This document shows, in pieces, positions 7,309-15,787 of a DNA stretch of 64,000 nt. Under the pieces are notes generated by a model. That model was not told where the DNA came from and did no database searches. It worked only from the letters and a program-made list of their open reading frames with translations. Each line of letters opens with the position of its first letter. Position 1 is the first letter of the stretch. This stretch comes from Novosphingobium sp. (lineage in GTDB: Bacteria > Pseudomonadota > Alphaproteobacteria > Sphingomonadales > Sphingomonadaceae): the NCBI GenBank assembly GCA_024236235.1, contig JACKKV010000007.1, positions 60,445-124,444 of the forward strand, read 5' to 3'. The translations under genes and the position numbers were made by a program.

Positions 7309-9014
7309 CACGCCTTCTCCCTGACCATTCTTGCCGCCAGTTCCGCGAGGCGGAATTTCTGCGGCCGCCCCGTGGCGGTTAACGGAATATCGCCGGCGCG
7401 CAAGCGCAGGACATGTTTGGGTACTTTGAAACGTGCCAGTTTCTCGCGACAGAGTGAGAGCAGTTCCTCGTCGCTCGGCGGTGCCGGACTGCCCGATTCG
7501 ACGATGCACAGGCAGCCGACCTCGCCCATCTTGCGGTCAGGAATGCCAACCACCAGCGTCTGGGTCAGCCCCGGATAATTGTCGAAAATGGCTTCAATTT
7601 CGCGCGGCATGACCATTTCGCCGCCGCAGCGATAGGATTCCTTGATCCGTCCGGTCAGGCTCAGCCATCCTTCGGCGCTCAGCGTGCCGACATCGCCGGT
7701 GTGCAGCCAGCCATCCGCAGTGAAGACGTCGCGCGTTTCATCGGGCTTGTTGTAATATCCGCGCGTGACGATTGGCCCGCGCGCCTGCAGCTCGCCCGCC
7801 GCCCCATGCGGCAGCACTGCGCCTGAAACCGGATCGACCACGCGATATTCCGCCACCACGCCGCCGATCGCGGGATCGCCGGCCGCACCCGCCAGCTTTA
7901 TCCGGCCGTTGGAATGCAACAACGCATCCTCGCCATCTTCAACCCGCGAACAGGTGGTCGAAGCGGTGGTTTCCGTCATGCCATAGCCGGTGTGAATTTC
8001 ATCGACGCCGAAGGTTTCCCTGATTTCGGCCCAGACTGTGGGGACGTTCACCCCGCCGCTGTTGAAGAACGTATGCAACGCGGTGGTATCGAAGCCGCGG
8101 CTGCGCGCGGCGTCGATCAGCCGGTGAGTCATCAAGGGCACACAGACGATGTCATTCGCGCCGAAGCGTTCCGCCCAGTCAAGCATCTCAGTCGCGTCAA
8201 ATGCCGGGTGAGGGATCACGGCGCCGTTCACGAAGATGCAGGCGATCAGGCATTCGACATAGCCGAACACATGATACATCGGCATCGCGTATTGAATGCG
8301 GCGGCCATCCTCGAAGGCGCGGGTAAGGACGGATGAATAGGCCGCGCGCAGCACCATGTCATGCGTCAGCATGGCGCCCTTGGGCCGACCGGTCGTGCCC
8401 GAGGTGTAGATAATGTCCGATATCGCATTCCCGTCAGCCGCCGCTTCGCGCCGGGCCAGTTCCGCATCGCTTGCAGGCGTCGCGCGCCCGGCAAGATCAG
8501 CCAGCGTTTCGCAGGCCTGCGCGCTGCCCTGCCCGGTCCGGAACACGAAGCGCGCTTCCAGTCCGGGAAGCGACGGGGCCAGCGCATCGAGATCGGCCAG
8601 ATAGTCCAGTCCGTTCCAGCCATCCATGGTCACAACGAAGCGACTGTCCGATTGCGCGAGCACATAGCCGAGCGCTTCGCCATGCAGCAGGTAATTGACC
8701 GGCACACAGGTGCAGGCGGCCCGGGCGATGGCCAGTTTGACCAGGATGAATTCGGGGAAATTGGCCATCAGCAGGGCGATGTGATCGCCCGCCTTGGCGC
8801 CCGCCGCGATCAGCCCGGATGCGATCTTCCGGCTTTCTTCCTGAACCTCGCGATAGGTCATGGACCGCCCGCCAGTGAGGATCAGCGGCCGTTCTGGATG
8901 TTCCAGCGTGGCGCGGTCCTGCAATTGCGCGATCGTCAGCGTCCGCCACGCCGGATAGCGTTGTTCCAGTCTCGCGCGCCGTTGTACCACAGGTTTCAGT
9001 CTGGCCGTTTTCAT
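7308..9014 (-). CDS. AMP-dependent acyl/aryl-CoA ligase
   Basis: 568 residues, class I adenylate-forming family. The P-loop IIYTSGTTGRPKGAML, the YGMTETTAS block, the GWLHTGDVG hinge region and the C-terminal ...LTATGRPQKFRL carrying the catalytic Lys are all present. It activates a carboxylic acid with ATP to the acyl-adenylate and then to the CoA thioester in the cytoplasm. ATG at 9014 has GGAGAGG upstream. Divergent from the acyl-CoA dehydrogenase across a 93-base gap that holds operator copy 2, and coupled downstream to the ABM gene. A likely entry enzyme of the island, activating the ring-opened acid; specificity cannot be read. Confidence 0.88.
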   Translation of the reverse strand: MKTARLKPVVQRRARLEQRYPAWRTLTIAQLQDRATLEHPERPLILTGGRSMTYREVQEESRKIASGLIAAGAKAGDHIALLMANFPEFILVKLAIARAACTCVPVNYLLHGEALGYVLAQSDSRFVVTMDGWNGLDYLADLDALAPSLPGLEARFVFRTGQGSAQACETLADLAGRATPASDAELARREAAADGNAISDIIYTSGTTGRPKGAMLTHDMVLRAAYSSVLTRAFEDGRRIQYAMPMYHVFGYVECLIACIFVNGAVIPHPAFDATEMLDWAERFGANDIVCVPLMTHRLIDAARSRGFDTTALHTFFNSGGVNVPTVWAEIRETFGVDEIHTGYGMTETTASTTCSRVEDGEDALLHSNGRIKLAGAAGDPAIGGVVAEYRVVDPVSGAVLPHGAAGELQARGPIVTRGYYNKPDETRDVFTADGWLHTGDVGTLSAEGWLSLTGRIKESYRCGGEMVMPREIEAIFDNYPGLTQTLVVGIPDRKMGEVGCLCIVESGSPAPPSDEELLSLCREKLARFKVPKHVLRLRAGDIPLTATGRPQKFRLAELAARMVREKA

Positions 9015-9043
9015 CTCGATTGACCTCTCCGGGCAATGCTTTT

Positions 9044-9057
9044 AACAAACGTTTGTT
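9044..9057. promoter_or_regulatory. TetR-type operator, copy 2 (island 1)
   Basis: Perfect 14-base palindrome AACAAAC-GTTTGTT in the gap between the CoA ligase (minus) and acyl-CoA dehydrogenase/tetR (plus). Same core as the sites at 6064 and 10898, so the TetR gene is probably autoregulated through this site. Confidence 0.72.
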
Positions 9058-9107
9058 TCTCGGCAATGGCGGGCGCGGGGTCAAGCCCTGCCTTCAGGAG
9101 TTTCGCA

Positions 9108-10247
9108 ATGGATTTCAGTTTCACGGACGAACAGCGCATGTGGCGCGACACCGTCTATAATTTCATGGATCGTGAATTTCCGCGCGATGTGCTGCGCAAG
9201 CATGACCAGTCGCGCGAGTTTCCAGAGGAACTTTATCGCAAGATGGCGCAGCAGGGCTGGCTTGGCCTGCTGATTCCCGAGGAGTTTGGCGGCCTTGGCA
9301 TGGACAGTGATCCGGTGATGTTCGCCCTGTTCTGCGAAGCGATCGGCAAGGACAGCCTGGACACGGCTGCCTGCATCATGACCTCGATGTTCACCGCCAC
9401 CAATGTTTCGCGCCACGGCACGGCTGAGCAGCGCGAACGCTATCTTGAGCCGTTCCTGCGCGGTGAGGCCAAGTTCTCGATCTCCATCAGCGAACCGCAA
9501 TCCGGATCGGATGCGGCGGGCGCGCGTTCGACGGCGCGGCTGGATGGCGATGAATGGGTGATCAATGGCAACAAGGTCTGGTGTTCGGGCGCGCATCTGG
9601 CTGACACCTGCATCGCGATGATGCTGCGCACGGGCGAAGGGCGCTATGATTTCAGCGTGCTGCTGGTTCCCAATGACACCCCGGGGCTGGAGATCCAGAA
9701 GATGGACACGCTGGTGCGCCGCTCGCTGGGCACGAATTCGCTGTTCATGGACGATGTGCGCCTGCCCAAATCCGCGCTGCTGGGCGAGGTCAACAAGGGC
9801 TGGCAATATATTGGCGAGCATCTGGATTTTGAACGCCTTTCGATCGCGTCATCGCAGGTCGGCAACGCGCAGACCGCGCTGGACGACACCGCCAAATATC
9901 TGAGCGAACGGACGGCCTTCGGCAAGAAGCTGGCCGAATTCCAGGTGCTCAAGCACCGCATGGCCGAAGATCGCGCGCGGCTTTCTGCGGCCTATTACCT
10001 TGTCTATGCTGCGGCATCGGCCATGGCGCGCGGGGAAAAGGCATCGGCGCTGGTGGCGCAGGCCAAGCTGATCTCGTCGCAGACCCTGTTCGATATCGCG
10101 TTCAACGGAATGCAGGCGCTGGGTGGTTATGCCCAGTTGCCGGAATACGACATGGAACGCTATTTCCGCGAGGCCAAGCACGGCATGGTCGGTGGCGGAA
10201 CCAACGAAATCCTGCGCAGTATCATCGCCAAATCCATGGGGTTGTAA
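9108..10247 (+). CDS. Acyl-CoA dehydrogenase
   Basis: 379 residues, FAD enzyme introducing an alpha-beta double bond into an acyl-CoA. N-terminal helical domain (DFSFTDEQRMWRDTVYNFM), FAD/substrate block FSISISEPQSGSDAAG, middle beta domain, and C-terminal ALGGYAQLPEYDMERYFREA followed by GGTNEILRSI. The residue that is Glu in medium-chain enzymes (YEGT motif) is Gly here, as in the isovaleryl-CoA dehydrogenase-type arrangement where the base lies elsewhere. ATG at 9108 follows AGGAG; the longer frame from 9036 starts inside the operator. The stop codon abuts the tetR start, so the two are co-transcribed. Confidence 0.88.
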   Translation: MDFSFTDEQRMWRDTVYNFMDREFPRDVLRKHDQSREFPEELYRKMAQQGWLGLLIPEEFGGLGMDSDPVMFALFCEAIGKDSLDTAACIMTSMFTATNVSRHGTAEQRERYLEPFLRGEAKFSISISEPQSGSDAAGARSTARLDGDEWVINGNKVWCSGAHLADTCIAMMLRTGEGRYDFSVLLVPNDTPGLEIQKMDTLVRRSLGTNSLFMDDVRLPKSALLGEVNKGWQYIGEHLDFERLSIASSQVGNAQTALDDTAKYLSERTAFGKKLAEFQVLKHRMAEDRARLSAAYYLVYAAASAMARGEKASALVAQAKLISSQTLFDIAFNGMQALGGYAQLPEYDMERYFREAKHGMVGGGTNEILRSIIAKSMGL

Positions 10248-10847
10248 ATGATGGCTGACGTGCAGCGGCTGGAAACCGGCAACGGACCGCGGGCCGCCAT
10301 TCTGAATGCGGCGATGCGGCTGTTCGGCAAACAGGGCTATACCGGAACCTCCATTCGCGACCTTGCGACCGAAGTCGGGGTGCTGCCCGGCAGCCTCTAT
10401 GCGCATATCCAGAGCAAGGAAGCGCTGCTGGTGGAGATCGTGGCAGACGGGATTCATCGCTTCATCACCGCGGTCGAACCGCATGCTCATGGCGCGGGTT
10501 CGCCGGTCGATCGGCTGCGCGCGATGATCGTGGCGCATGTCGAGGTGGTGGCCGAAAATCCTGAACGCTCGCTGGTGGTCTTTCACCAATGGCGTTTCCT
10601 CGGGGAAAGCAGCCTGCCCGCCGCGATCGAGCGGCGTCAGGTCTATGAAGGCTGCTTCATCAAGGTGATGGAAGAAGGGGTGGGGCAGGGCCTGTTCAAG
10701 CCGGAGATCAATCAGCGCATCGCGGTGTTCACTATTCTGGGCGCGCTGAACTGGACACCGGAATGGCTTTCTCCCGATGGGCGGCTGACCGCGCAGGAGG
10801 TTGGATCGCTGATGGCTGAAACCCTGTTGCGCGGCGTGCTGGCCTGA
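10248..10847 (+). CDS. TetR/AcrR-family repressor of catabolic island 1
   Basis: 199 residues. N-terminal HTH: AILNAAMRLFGKQGYTGTSI, then IRDLATEVGVLPGSLYAHIQSKEALL. The C-terminal ligand domain is of the FadR/KstR2-like helical type. The start ATG directly follows the acyl-CoA dehydrogenase stop; a second ATG at 10251 is also possible. It sits between two of the three identical palindromes (9044 and 10898) and is the only regulator in the island. It therefore most likely represses all three promoters and is released by an acyl-CoA intermediate (inference from how such regulators work). Confidence 0.85.
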   Translation: MMADVQRLETGNGPRAAILNAAMRLFGKQGYTGTSIRDLATEVGVLPGSLYAHIQSKEALLVEIVADGIHRFITAVEPHAHGAGSPVDRLRAMIVAHVEVVAENPERSLVVFHQWRFLGESSLPAAIERRQVYEGCFIKVMEEGVGQGLFKPEINQRIAVFTILGALNWTPEWLSPDGRLTAQEVGSLMAETLLRGVLA

Positions 10848-10869
10848 CCCTGCGCCGCCACGATGCGCG

Positions 10870-10898
10870 TTGACTCGAACCAGCGCAACCGATACAAA
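10870..10898 (+). promoter_or_regulatory. Sigma70-type promoter of the maoC operon
   Basis: -35 TTGACT (10870-10875), 17-base spacer, -10 TACAAA (10893-10898). Operator copy 3 begins at the last base of the -10 and covers the expected transcription start, the geometry of simple repression. Confidence 0.6.
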
Positions 10899-10915
10899 AA
10901 ACAAACGATTGTTTG
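10898..10915. promoter_or_regulatory. TetR-type operator, copy 3 (island 1)
   Basis: AAAACAAAC-GATTGTTTG: near-palindrome sharing the AACAAA-Y-G-W-TTGTT core with the sites at 6064 and 9044. Lies just downstream of the -10 and just upstream of the maoC RBS (GGGGA). Confidence 0.72.
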
Positions 10916-10924
10916 GGGATGCTG

Positions 10925-11401
10925 ATGGCAGGCCGTTCCTTTATTGACCCGCAGCCCAAGTGGTTCGAGGATTTCGAAGCGGGCGACACGATGACCACGC
11001 GCGGACGCACCGTGGATATTGGCGATATCACCAATTACGCCGGGCTGACGGGCGATCATTACCAGTTGCATACCGATGGTGCGTTCATGGAAAAGAACCG
11101 CTTCGGGCAACGGATCGCGCATGGGCCGCTGACCTTCTCGCTCGCCGTGGGGCTGGTCGGCCTCAGCGGGTTTTATGGCGATGCGATCGTCGCATTGGTG
11201 GAAATTACCGGGCTCAAGGCCATGAAGCCCGTTTTTGCGGGCGATACGCTGCATGTGGTGGCGCGGGTCGATGTCCATGAAGCGAGCGGGCCGAAATATG
11301 GCACGCTCGGCGTTACCTATTCGGTACGGAACCAGAAGGAAGAGGAAGTGATGACATTCCTGCAGACGATGCTCGCCAAGCGGCGGCAGGCGGAGGGTTG
11401 A
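10925..11401 (+). CDS. MaoC-family (R)-specific enoyl-CoA hydratase
   Basis: 158 residues, single hot-dog domain. Hydratase-2 type motif GDHYQLHTD keeps the catalytic Asp and His (the usual Asn-Pro is Tyr-Gln), followed by FGQRIAHGPLTFSLAVGL. Adds water to an enoyl-CoA. ATG at 10925 has GGGGA about 5 bases upstream; ATG at 10919 and TTG at 10913 are in frame but poorly placed. First gene of a nine-gene run (10.9-19.1 kb) with almost no gaps. In steroid side-chain degradation MaoC enzymes work with an Ltp2-type thiolase and a DUF35 protein, and the next two genes are exactly those types. Confidence 0.85.
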   Translation: MAGRSFIDPQPKWFEDFEAGDTMTTRGRTVDIGDITNYAGLTGDHYQLHTDGAFMEKNRFGQRIAHGPLTFSLAVGLVGLSGFYGDAIVALVEITGLKAMKPVFAGDTLHVVARVDVHEASGPKYGTLGVTYSVRNQKEEEVMTFLQTMLAKRRQAEG

Positions 11402-11404
11402 GCC

Positions 11405-12631
11405 ATGGCTGAAAACTGGACCCTTAACGTTGCGCCCGGCGCCGCGAATGATCCCGTCTTTGTCGGCGTGGGTGAAATCAGGACCGGCAAGTTTCCTGAC
11501 CGCAGCTTCATCGAAGCGCTGACCAAAGTCGCGATCCTCGCCCTCAGGGATGCGGGCATGGTCCCCCGGGACATTGACACCATCCTGCTGATCCCGAACC
11601 TGCATTCGGCGGCGGATCAGGCGGATCTGGTGTTTTCACGCATGGTCGAGGAGCTGGGCATTCATGGCAGCTGCAAGGCCAGCTACATGGTGCATTCCGG
11701 CGGTTCGACCAGTGACAATGCAGTGCGCGCCGCGCATGGCCTGATCACCGCGGGCCATGCCCAGAACGTGCTGGTCCTGCAGTGCGAACGCTGGGGTTCT
11801 GCCGATCTCAACGAAATGATCACCATGCTGTCCAAGAACGGCATTCCCGGCGAATGGGAATTGCCCACCGGCATCCAGTTCAACGCCATCGGGGCGATGA
11901 TCACGCGGCGCTACATGCATGCGTCGGGCAGCACGGCAGAGGACATGGCGTCGATCTGCGTCACCTTGCGCAAATGGGCCAATCTCAACGAAAACGCGAT
12001 GTTCTATGAAAAGCCGCTGACGGTGGAACGGATTCTGGCCTCGCAGATGGTGGCCGATCCGCTGCACGCCTTCGAATGCCCGCCGATGGCCGATGGCGCC
12101 TGTGCCTTTGTCGTCACCAGCACCGAAAACGCGAAGAAGCGCGGAATCGGCAATGCGGTGCGGCTGGCCGGGTCGGGCGGCTGCGTCAGTCACTACTGCC
12201 TCAGCCAGGAACCCGATCAGGCGGTACTGGGCTGGCCGCTGGCGGCCGAACGGGCTTGGAACCAGTCTGGCTGGGGCCCGCAGGACGCCGACATCCTCGA
12301 AATTTACGACAGTTACGCGGCGGTGACCGCCATCGCACTGGAAGGCATCGGCATCGCTCCCAAGGGTGACGGCGCCCGCTGGATCGCGGCGGGCAATGGC
12401 GATCCGGGCGGAAAACTGCCGCTCAACACCAATGGCGGCCTGCTGTCAGCGGGCCATACCGGGGTTGGCGGCGGCACCGCGCTGCTGGTGGAAGGCATCC
12501 GCCAGCTGCTGCACCGCGCGCCGTCCAGCCGCCAGGTCGAGGATTGCCAGCGCGCGATCATTGGCGGGACCGGCGGTAGTTACATGGATGCGCAGATATT
12601 GCTGCTCGAACGAACGAAGCTGGGAGCCTGA
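11405..12631 (+). CDS. SCP2-type thiolase-fold protein without nucleophilic Cys (Ltp2-like aldolase candidate)
   Basis: 408 residues, thiolase fold. At the usual nucleophile block the sequence is YMVHSGGSTSDNAV: the Cys position is Val96. The C-terminal Cys motif is also lost (IIGGTGGSYMDAQ), whereas the GHTG histidine motif near NTNGGLLSAGHTG is kept. It therefore cannot work as an ordinary Claisen-condensing thiolase. Non-thiolase homologues such as Ltp2 act as retro-aldolases on 3-hydroxyacyl-CoA thioesters together with a DUF35 partner, and a DUF35 gene follows 3 bases downstream. Conserved tyrosines (EIYDSYAAV) could serve acid-base catalysis. The aldolase role is inferred. Confidence 0.78.
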   Translation: MAENWTLNVAPGAANDPVFVGVGEIRTGKFPDRSFIEALTKVAILALRDAGMVPRDIDTILLIPNLHSAADQADLVFSRMVEELGIHGSCKASYMVHSGGSTSDNAVRAAHGLITAGHAQNVLVLQCERWGSADLNEMITMLSKNGIPGEWELPTGIQFNAIGAMITRRYMHASGSTAEDMASICVTLRKWANLNENAMFYEKPLTVERILASQMVADPLHAFECPPMADGACAFVVTSTENAKKRGIGNAVRLAGSGGCVSHYCLSQEPDQAVLGWPLAAERAWNQSGWGPQDADILEIYDSYAAVTAIALEGIGIAPKGDGARWIAAGNGDPGGKLPLNTNGGLLSAGHTGVGGGTALLVEGIRQLLHRAPSSRQVEDCQRAIIGGTGGSYMDAQILLLERTKLGA

Positions 12632-12634
12632 GCG

Positions 12635-13027
12635 ATGACCACACCCAAGATCGTTTCCGAATTCCGCGCCGGTCTCGCCAGTGGCGAGCTGCTGATCCAG
12701 AATTGCAACGCCTGCGGCAAGCCGAACATGTGGCCGCGCTATGCCTGCCCGCATTGCCAGTCAGAAGATCTGGGCTGGGTCAGCTCGGCGGGCAAGGGCA
12801 CGCTGCACAGCTTCTGCGTGCTGCGCCAGGGCGCGCCCGAAGGCTTCGAGGCCGATCTTCCCTATGCCATAGGCGTGGTCAAGCTGGACGAAGGTGTGCA
12901 GCTGGGCGTGCGGCTCGAACCGCATGGCGACGAGGACTGGTCGGCCTATCAATGCGATGACCGGGTCGAATTCGCCGGGAAGGACGATGGTCGCGAATGT
13001 GCGGTGTTCCGGCGCGCGCAGGGTTGA
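12635..13027 (+). CDS. DUF35 zinc-ribbon/OB-fold CoA-binding protein
   Basis: 130 residues. Rubredoxin-like zinc ribbon with Cys24, Cys27, Cys38 and Cys41 (CNACGK ... CPHC), then an OB fold (GKGTLHSFCVLRQGAPEGF ... PYAIGVVKLDEGVQLG). Proteins of this family bind acyl-CoA and form complexes with thiolase-like enzymes, including Ltp2. Placed directly after the Cys-less thiolase and before a CoA ligase, so the pair is probably one enzyme. Start ATG has a short spacing from the thiolase stop. Confidence 0.87.
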   Translation: MTTPKIVSEFRAGLASGELLIQNCNACGKPNMWPRYACPHCQSEDLGWVSSAGKGTLHSFCVLRQGAPEGFEADLPYAIGVVKLDEGVQLGVRLEPHGDEDWSAYQCDDRVEFAGKDDGRECAVFRRAQG

Positions 13028-13037
13028 TTGCGGTTCC

Positions 13038-14621
13038 GTGAACAGCTTTGCCTTCCTTGAGAAATCGGCCCGCCATCAGCCGCACGGCCTGGCGCTTGTC
13101 CAGGGGGACGAGCGCTATACCTATCCCGAATTTCGCGACCGGGCGCTGGCGATCGGCGGCAATCTGCTGGCCATGGGCTGCCGCAAGGGTGACCGCGTCG
13201 CCTTCTGCCTCGCCAATTCGCCGCGCATCATGGAGGTCATCTTCGGCTGTTTCGCGGCCGGGCTGGTGGTGGTTCCGGTCAATGCGCGCCTGCATGTGCG
13301 CGAGATGGCCTATATCGTTAGTGACAGCGGCGCGAAGGTTCTGGTGCACGGGGCGGAATATCAGGACGGGATCACGGACAATGCCGACCTGTTCGCCGCC
13401 GTGCAGCGCGTCTGCATTGGCGAGGGGGCAGGGGCGACAGGTTTCGACAGCCTGCTGGAACCGGGCCGGGCGCTGAGCGCGGCGGTGAAGGCTGCGCCTG
13501 AGGAGCTGTGCTGGCTGTTCTACACTTCGGGCACGACCGGAAAACCCAAGGGTGCGATGTGGAATCATCGCATGGTCAAATGCGTGATTATGAATTACCT
13601 CGCCGATCTGCATAATATCCAGCCAGGCGAGGTGGTGCTGCATTGCGCGCCCATGTCGCACGGCAGCGGGATCGTGGCGCTGCCGGCGGTGGCGCGCGGG
13701 GCGGTCAATGCGATCACGGACAGCGCCAGCTTCGATGTCGACAATCTGCTGGCCACGGTCGAACGGCTGCGCGTCTCGCATATCGCCTTCATGGCGCCGA
13801 CGCAGATCGTGAAGATGCTGGAAGATCATGTGCCGGGCCGCCATGACATCTCCAGCCTGCAGGCGATCTGCTATGGCGGGGCACCGATCTACGTCGATCA
13901 GCTGCGGCGGGCGATGGAGCTGTTCGGCCCCGTCTTTGTCCAGCTGTACGGGCAGGGCGAAGCGCCGATCACCATTACCGGCCTGTCGCGCCAGGCGCAT
14001 CAGCGCCTGCTGGAAGCGGGCGATCCGCGCATCGGGTCGGCCGGGCAGGCGCGAACCGACGTTGAAACGCATTGCGTCGATCAGGATGACAACCCCTTGC
14101 CGCCGGGCAAGGCGGGCGAGGTGGTGGCGCGCGGCGACGTGGTGATGCCCGGCTACTGGAACAATCCCGAAGCCAGCGCCGAGGCCTTGCGCGGCGGCTG
14201 GCTGCACACGGGCGACATTGGCTATTTCGACGATGAAGGATATCTCTTCCTTCTCGACCGGGCCAAGGACATGGTCATTTCGGGCGGGAACAATGTCTAT
14301 CCGCGCGAAGTTGAGGAGGTCATTATCCTGCATCCCAAGGTTTCGGCCTGCGTCGTTTTCGGTATCCCTGACGAATATTGGGGCGAGGCGGTGCATGCCG
14401 TGGTCGTGCCGCAGGACGGGCAAAGCCTGACGGCGGCAGAAATCATCGCCTTTTGCGGTGAACATCTGGCCGGGTACAAGAAACCCAAGGCGGTCGATTT
14501 CGTCGATGCGTTGCCAGTCAGCGGATATGGCAAGGTGCTGCGCCGGGAAGTGCGCGAAAAATACTGGGAAGGTCACGGCAGCCGGATCGGCGGTGGCGCG
14601 GCAAAGGTGCAGACGCAATGA
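13038..14621 (+). CDS. AMP-dependent acyl-CoA synthetase (second ligase of island 1)
   Basis: 527 residues from GTG at 13038 (VNSFAFLEKSARHQPHG). P-loop LFYTSGTTGKPKGAMWNH, YGQGEAPITITGL in place of the usual YGxTE block, GWLHTGDIGYFDDEGY, and C-terminal LPVSGYGKVLRREVR with the catalytic Lys. A longer open frame upstream overlaps the DUF35 gene and does not fit the family. The stop overlaps the next gene's ATG (ATGA). Activates a free acid; two ligases in one island suggest two separate acids, for example the substrate and a ring-opened product. This split is inferred. Confidence 0.86.
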   Translation: MNSFAFLEKSARHQPHGLALVQGDERYTYPEFRDRALAIGGNLLAMGCRKGDRVAFCLANSPRIMEVIFGCFAAGLVVVPVNARLHVREMAYIVSDSGAKVLVHGAEYQDGITDNADLFAAVQRVCIGEGAGATGFDSLLEPGRALSAAVKAAPEELCWLFYTSGTTGKPKGAMWNHRMVKCVIMNYLADLHNIQPGEVVLHCAPMSHGSGIVALPAVARGAVNAITDSASFDVDNLLATVERLRVSHIAFMAPTQIVKMLEDHVPGRHDISSLQAICYGGAPIYVDQLRRAMELFGPVFVQLYGQGEAPITITGLSRQAHQRLLEAGDPRIGSAGQARTDVETHCVDQDDNPLPPGKAGEVVARGDVVMPGYWNNPEASAEALRGGWLHTGDIGYFDDEGYLFLLDRAKDMVISGGNNVYPREVEEVIILHPKVSACVVFGIPDEYWGEAVHAVVVPQDGQSLTAAEIIAFCGEHLAGYKKPKAVDFVDALPVSGYGKVLRREVREKYWEGHGSRIGGGAAKVQTQ

Positions 14622-15787
14622 GGCGGGTAGTGATCGCAGGCGTCGGCATGACGCAATTCGGCAAGCAGCCGGGCCGTGGCCTGCGCAGCATGGCCGTGGA
14701 AGCGGCCGATCAGGCCTTCGCCATGGCCGGGCTCGACTTTTCAGCCGCACAGCGCGTCTATTTCGGCAATGCCATTGCGCCCACCGTGCTGCAGCAGGAC
14801 ATGATCAAGGGGCAGGTGGCGTTTCGCAATCATCCCCTGGGGCGTCTGCCGCTGATCAATGTCGAAAATGCCTGCGCCTCTGGCGGATCGGCGTTCCTGC
14901 TCGCGGTCGAAGCGGTCGCCAGCGGCTGTGTCGATGTCGCCTTTGCGGTGGGGGCGGAACAGATGTTCCATGCGGACCGCAACCGGCCTTTCAACGCCCT
15001 GCGCGGGTCCACGGACATTGACGATATCGGCGAAGTGGAACCGGGCGCCGAAGCGGCCAATTCGATCCTGATGGATTATTACGCCGAAGTCGCGCGGGCC
15101 TATCTCGACCGTTATGGGGCAAGCCCGGAAGATTTCGCGCGCGTGGCGGTGAAGAACCGCGCCAACGCCATCCTCAATCCGCTCGCCCAGATGCACAAGC
15201 CGCAGAGCGTGGAAGACGTGCTGGCCGCGCGGATGATCGTGCCGCCGCTGACGCTGCCGATGTGTTCGCCGATTACCGATGGCGCCGCGGCGCTGGTGAT
15301 CTGTTCGGAAGAAAAAGCGCGGGCGCTGGGCCTGCCGCTCGTGGTGGTGCGCGCCTGCCAGAATGCGTCGGGCGCGGATGGCCAGCCGGTGGCCGATGCA
15401 ACTGCGCGCGCTTGTGCAGTCGCGGGCCTCGGCGCTGCTGATTGCGATGTGCTGGAACTGCACGATGCGGCGGCCCCGGCCGAACTGCTCCAGTATCAGG
15501 AAATCGGCCTGTGCGCGGAGGGTGAGGGTTTCCGCCTGTTGCGCGACGGGGCGACTGGCCCGCAAGGCGCGCATCCGGTGAATATGAGCGGCGGCCTGCT
15601 CAGCCGCGGGCATGCCGTGGGCGCCACCGGCTGCGCCCAGCTTTACGAGCTGGTCCTGCAATTGCGCGGGGAGGCCGGACCGCGCCAGATCGAAGGCGCC
15701 CGGCTGGGCATGTCCGTCAACGGCGGTGGCTGGCTCGACGGATCCTACGCACTCACCATTGCCACCATTCTTGAACGAGCGGGGTGA
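14618..15787 (+). CDS. SCP2-type thiolase with conserved active-site Cys
   Basis: 389 residues. Unlike the thiolase at 11.4 kb, it keeps the nucleophile in NVENACASGGSAF and the His in GGLLSRGHAVGATG. The C-terminal second Cys is replaced (SVNGGGWLDGSYA), a pattern seen in SCP-x-like thiolases. The likely reaction is thiolytic cleavage of a 3-ketoacyl-CoA, the last step of a beta-oxidation round. Start and stop both overlap neighbours (ATGA, GTGA), showing tight co-translation. Confidence 0.83.
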   Translation: MRRVVIAGVGMTQFGKQPGRGLRSMAVEAADQAFAMAGLDFSAAQRVYFGNAIAPTVLQQDMIKGQVAFRNHPLGRLPLINVENACASGGSAFLLAVEAVASGCVDVAFAVGAEQMFHADRNRPFNALRGSTDIDDIGEVEPGAEAANSILMDYYAEVARAYLDRYGASPEDFARVAVKNRANAILNPLAQMHKPQSVEDVLAARMIVPPLTLPMCSPITDGAAALVICSEEKARALGLPLVVVRACQNASGADGQPVADATARACAVAGLGAADCDVLELHDAAAPAELLQYQEIGLCAEGEGFRLLRDGATGPQGAHPVNMSGGLLSRGHAVGATGCAQLYELVLQLRGEAGPRQIEGARLGMSVNGGGWLDGSYALTIATILERAG

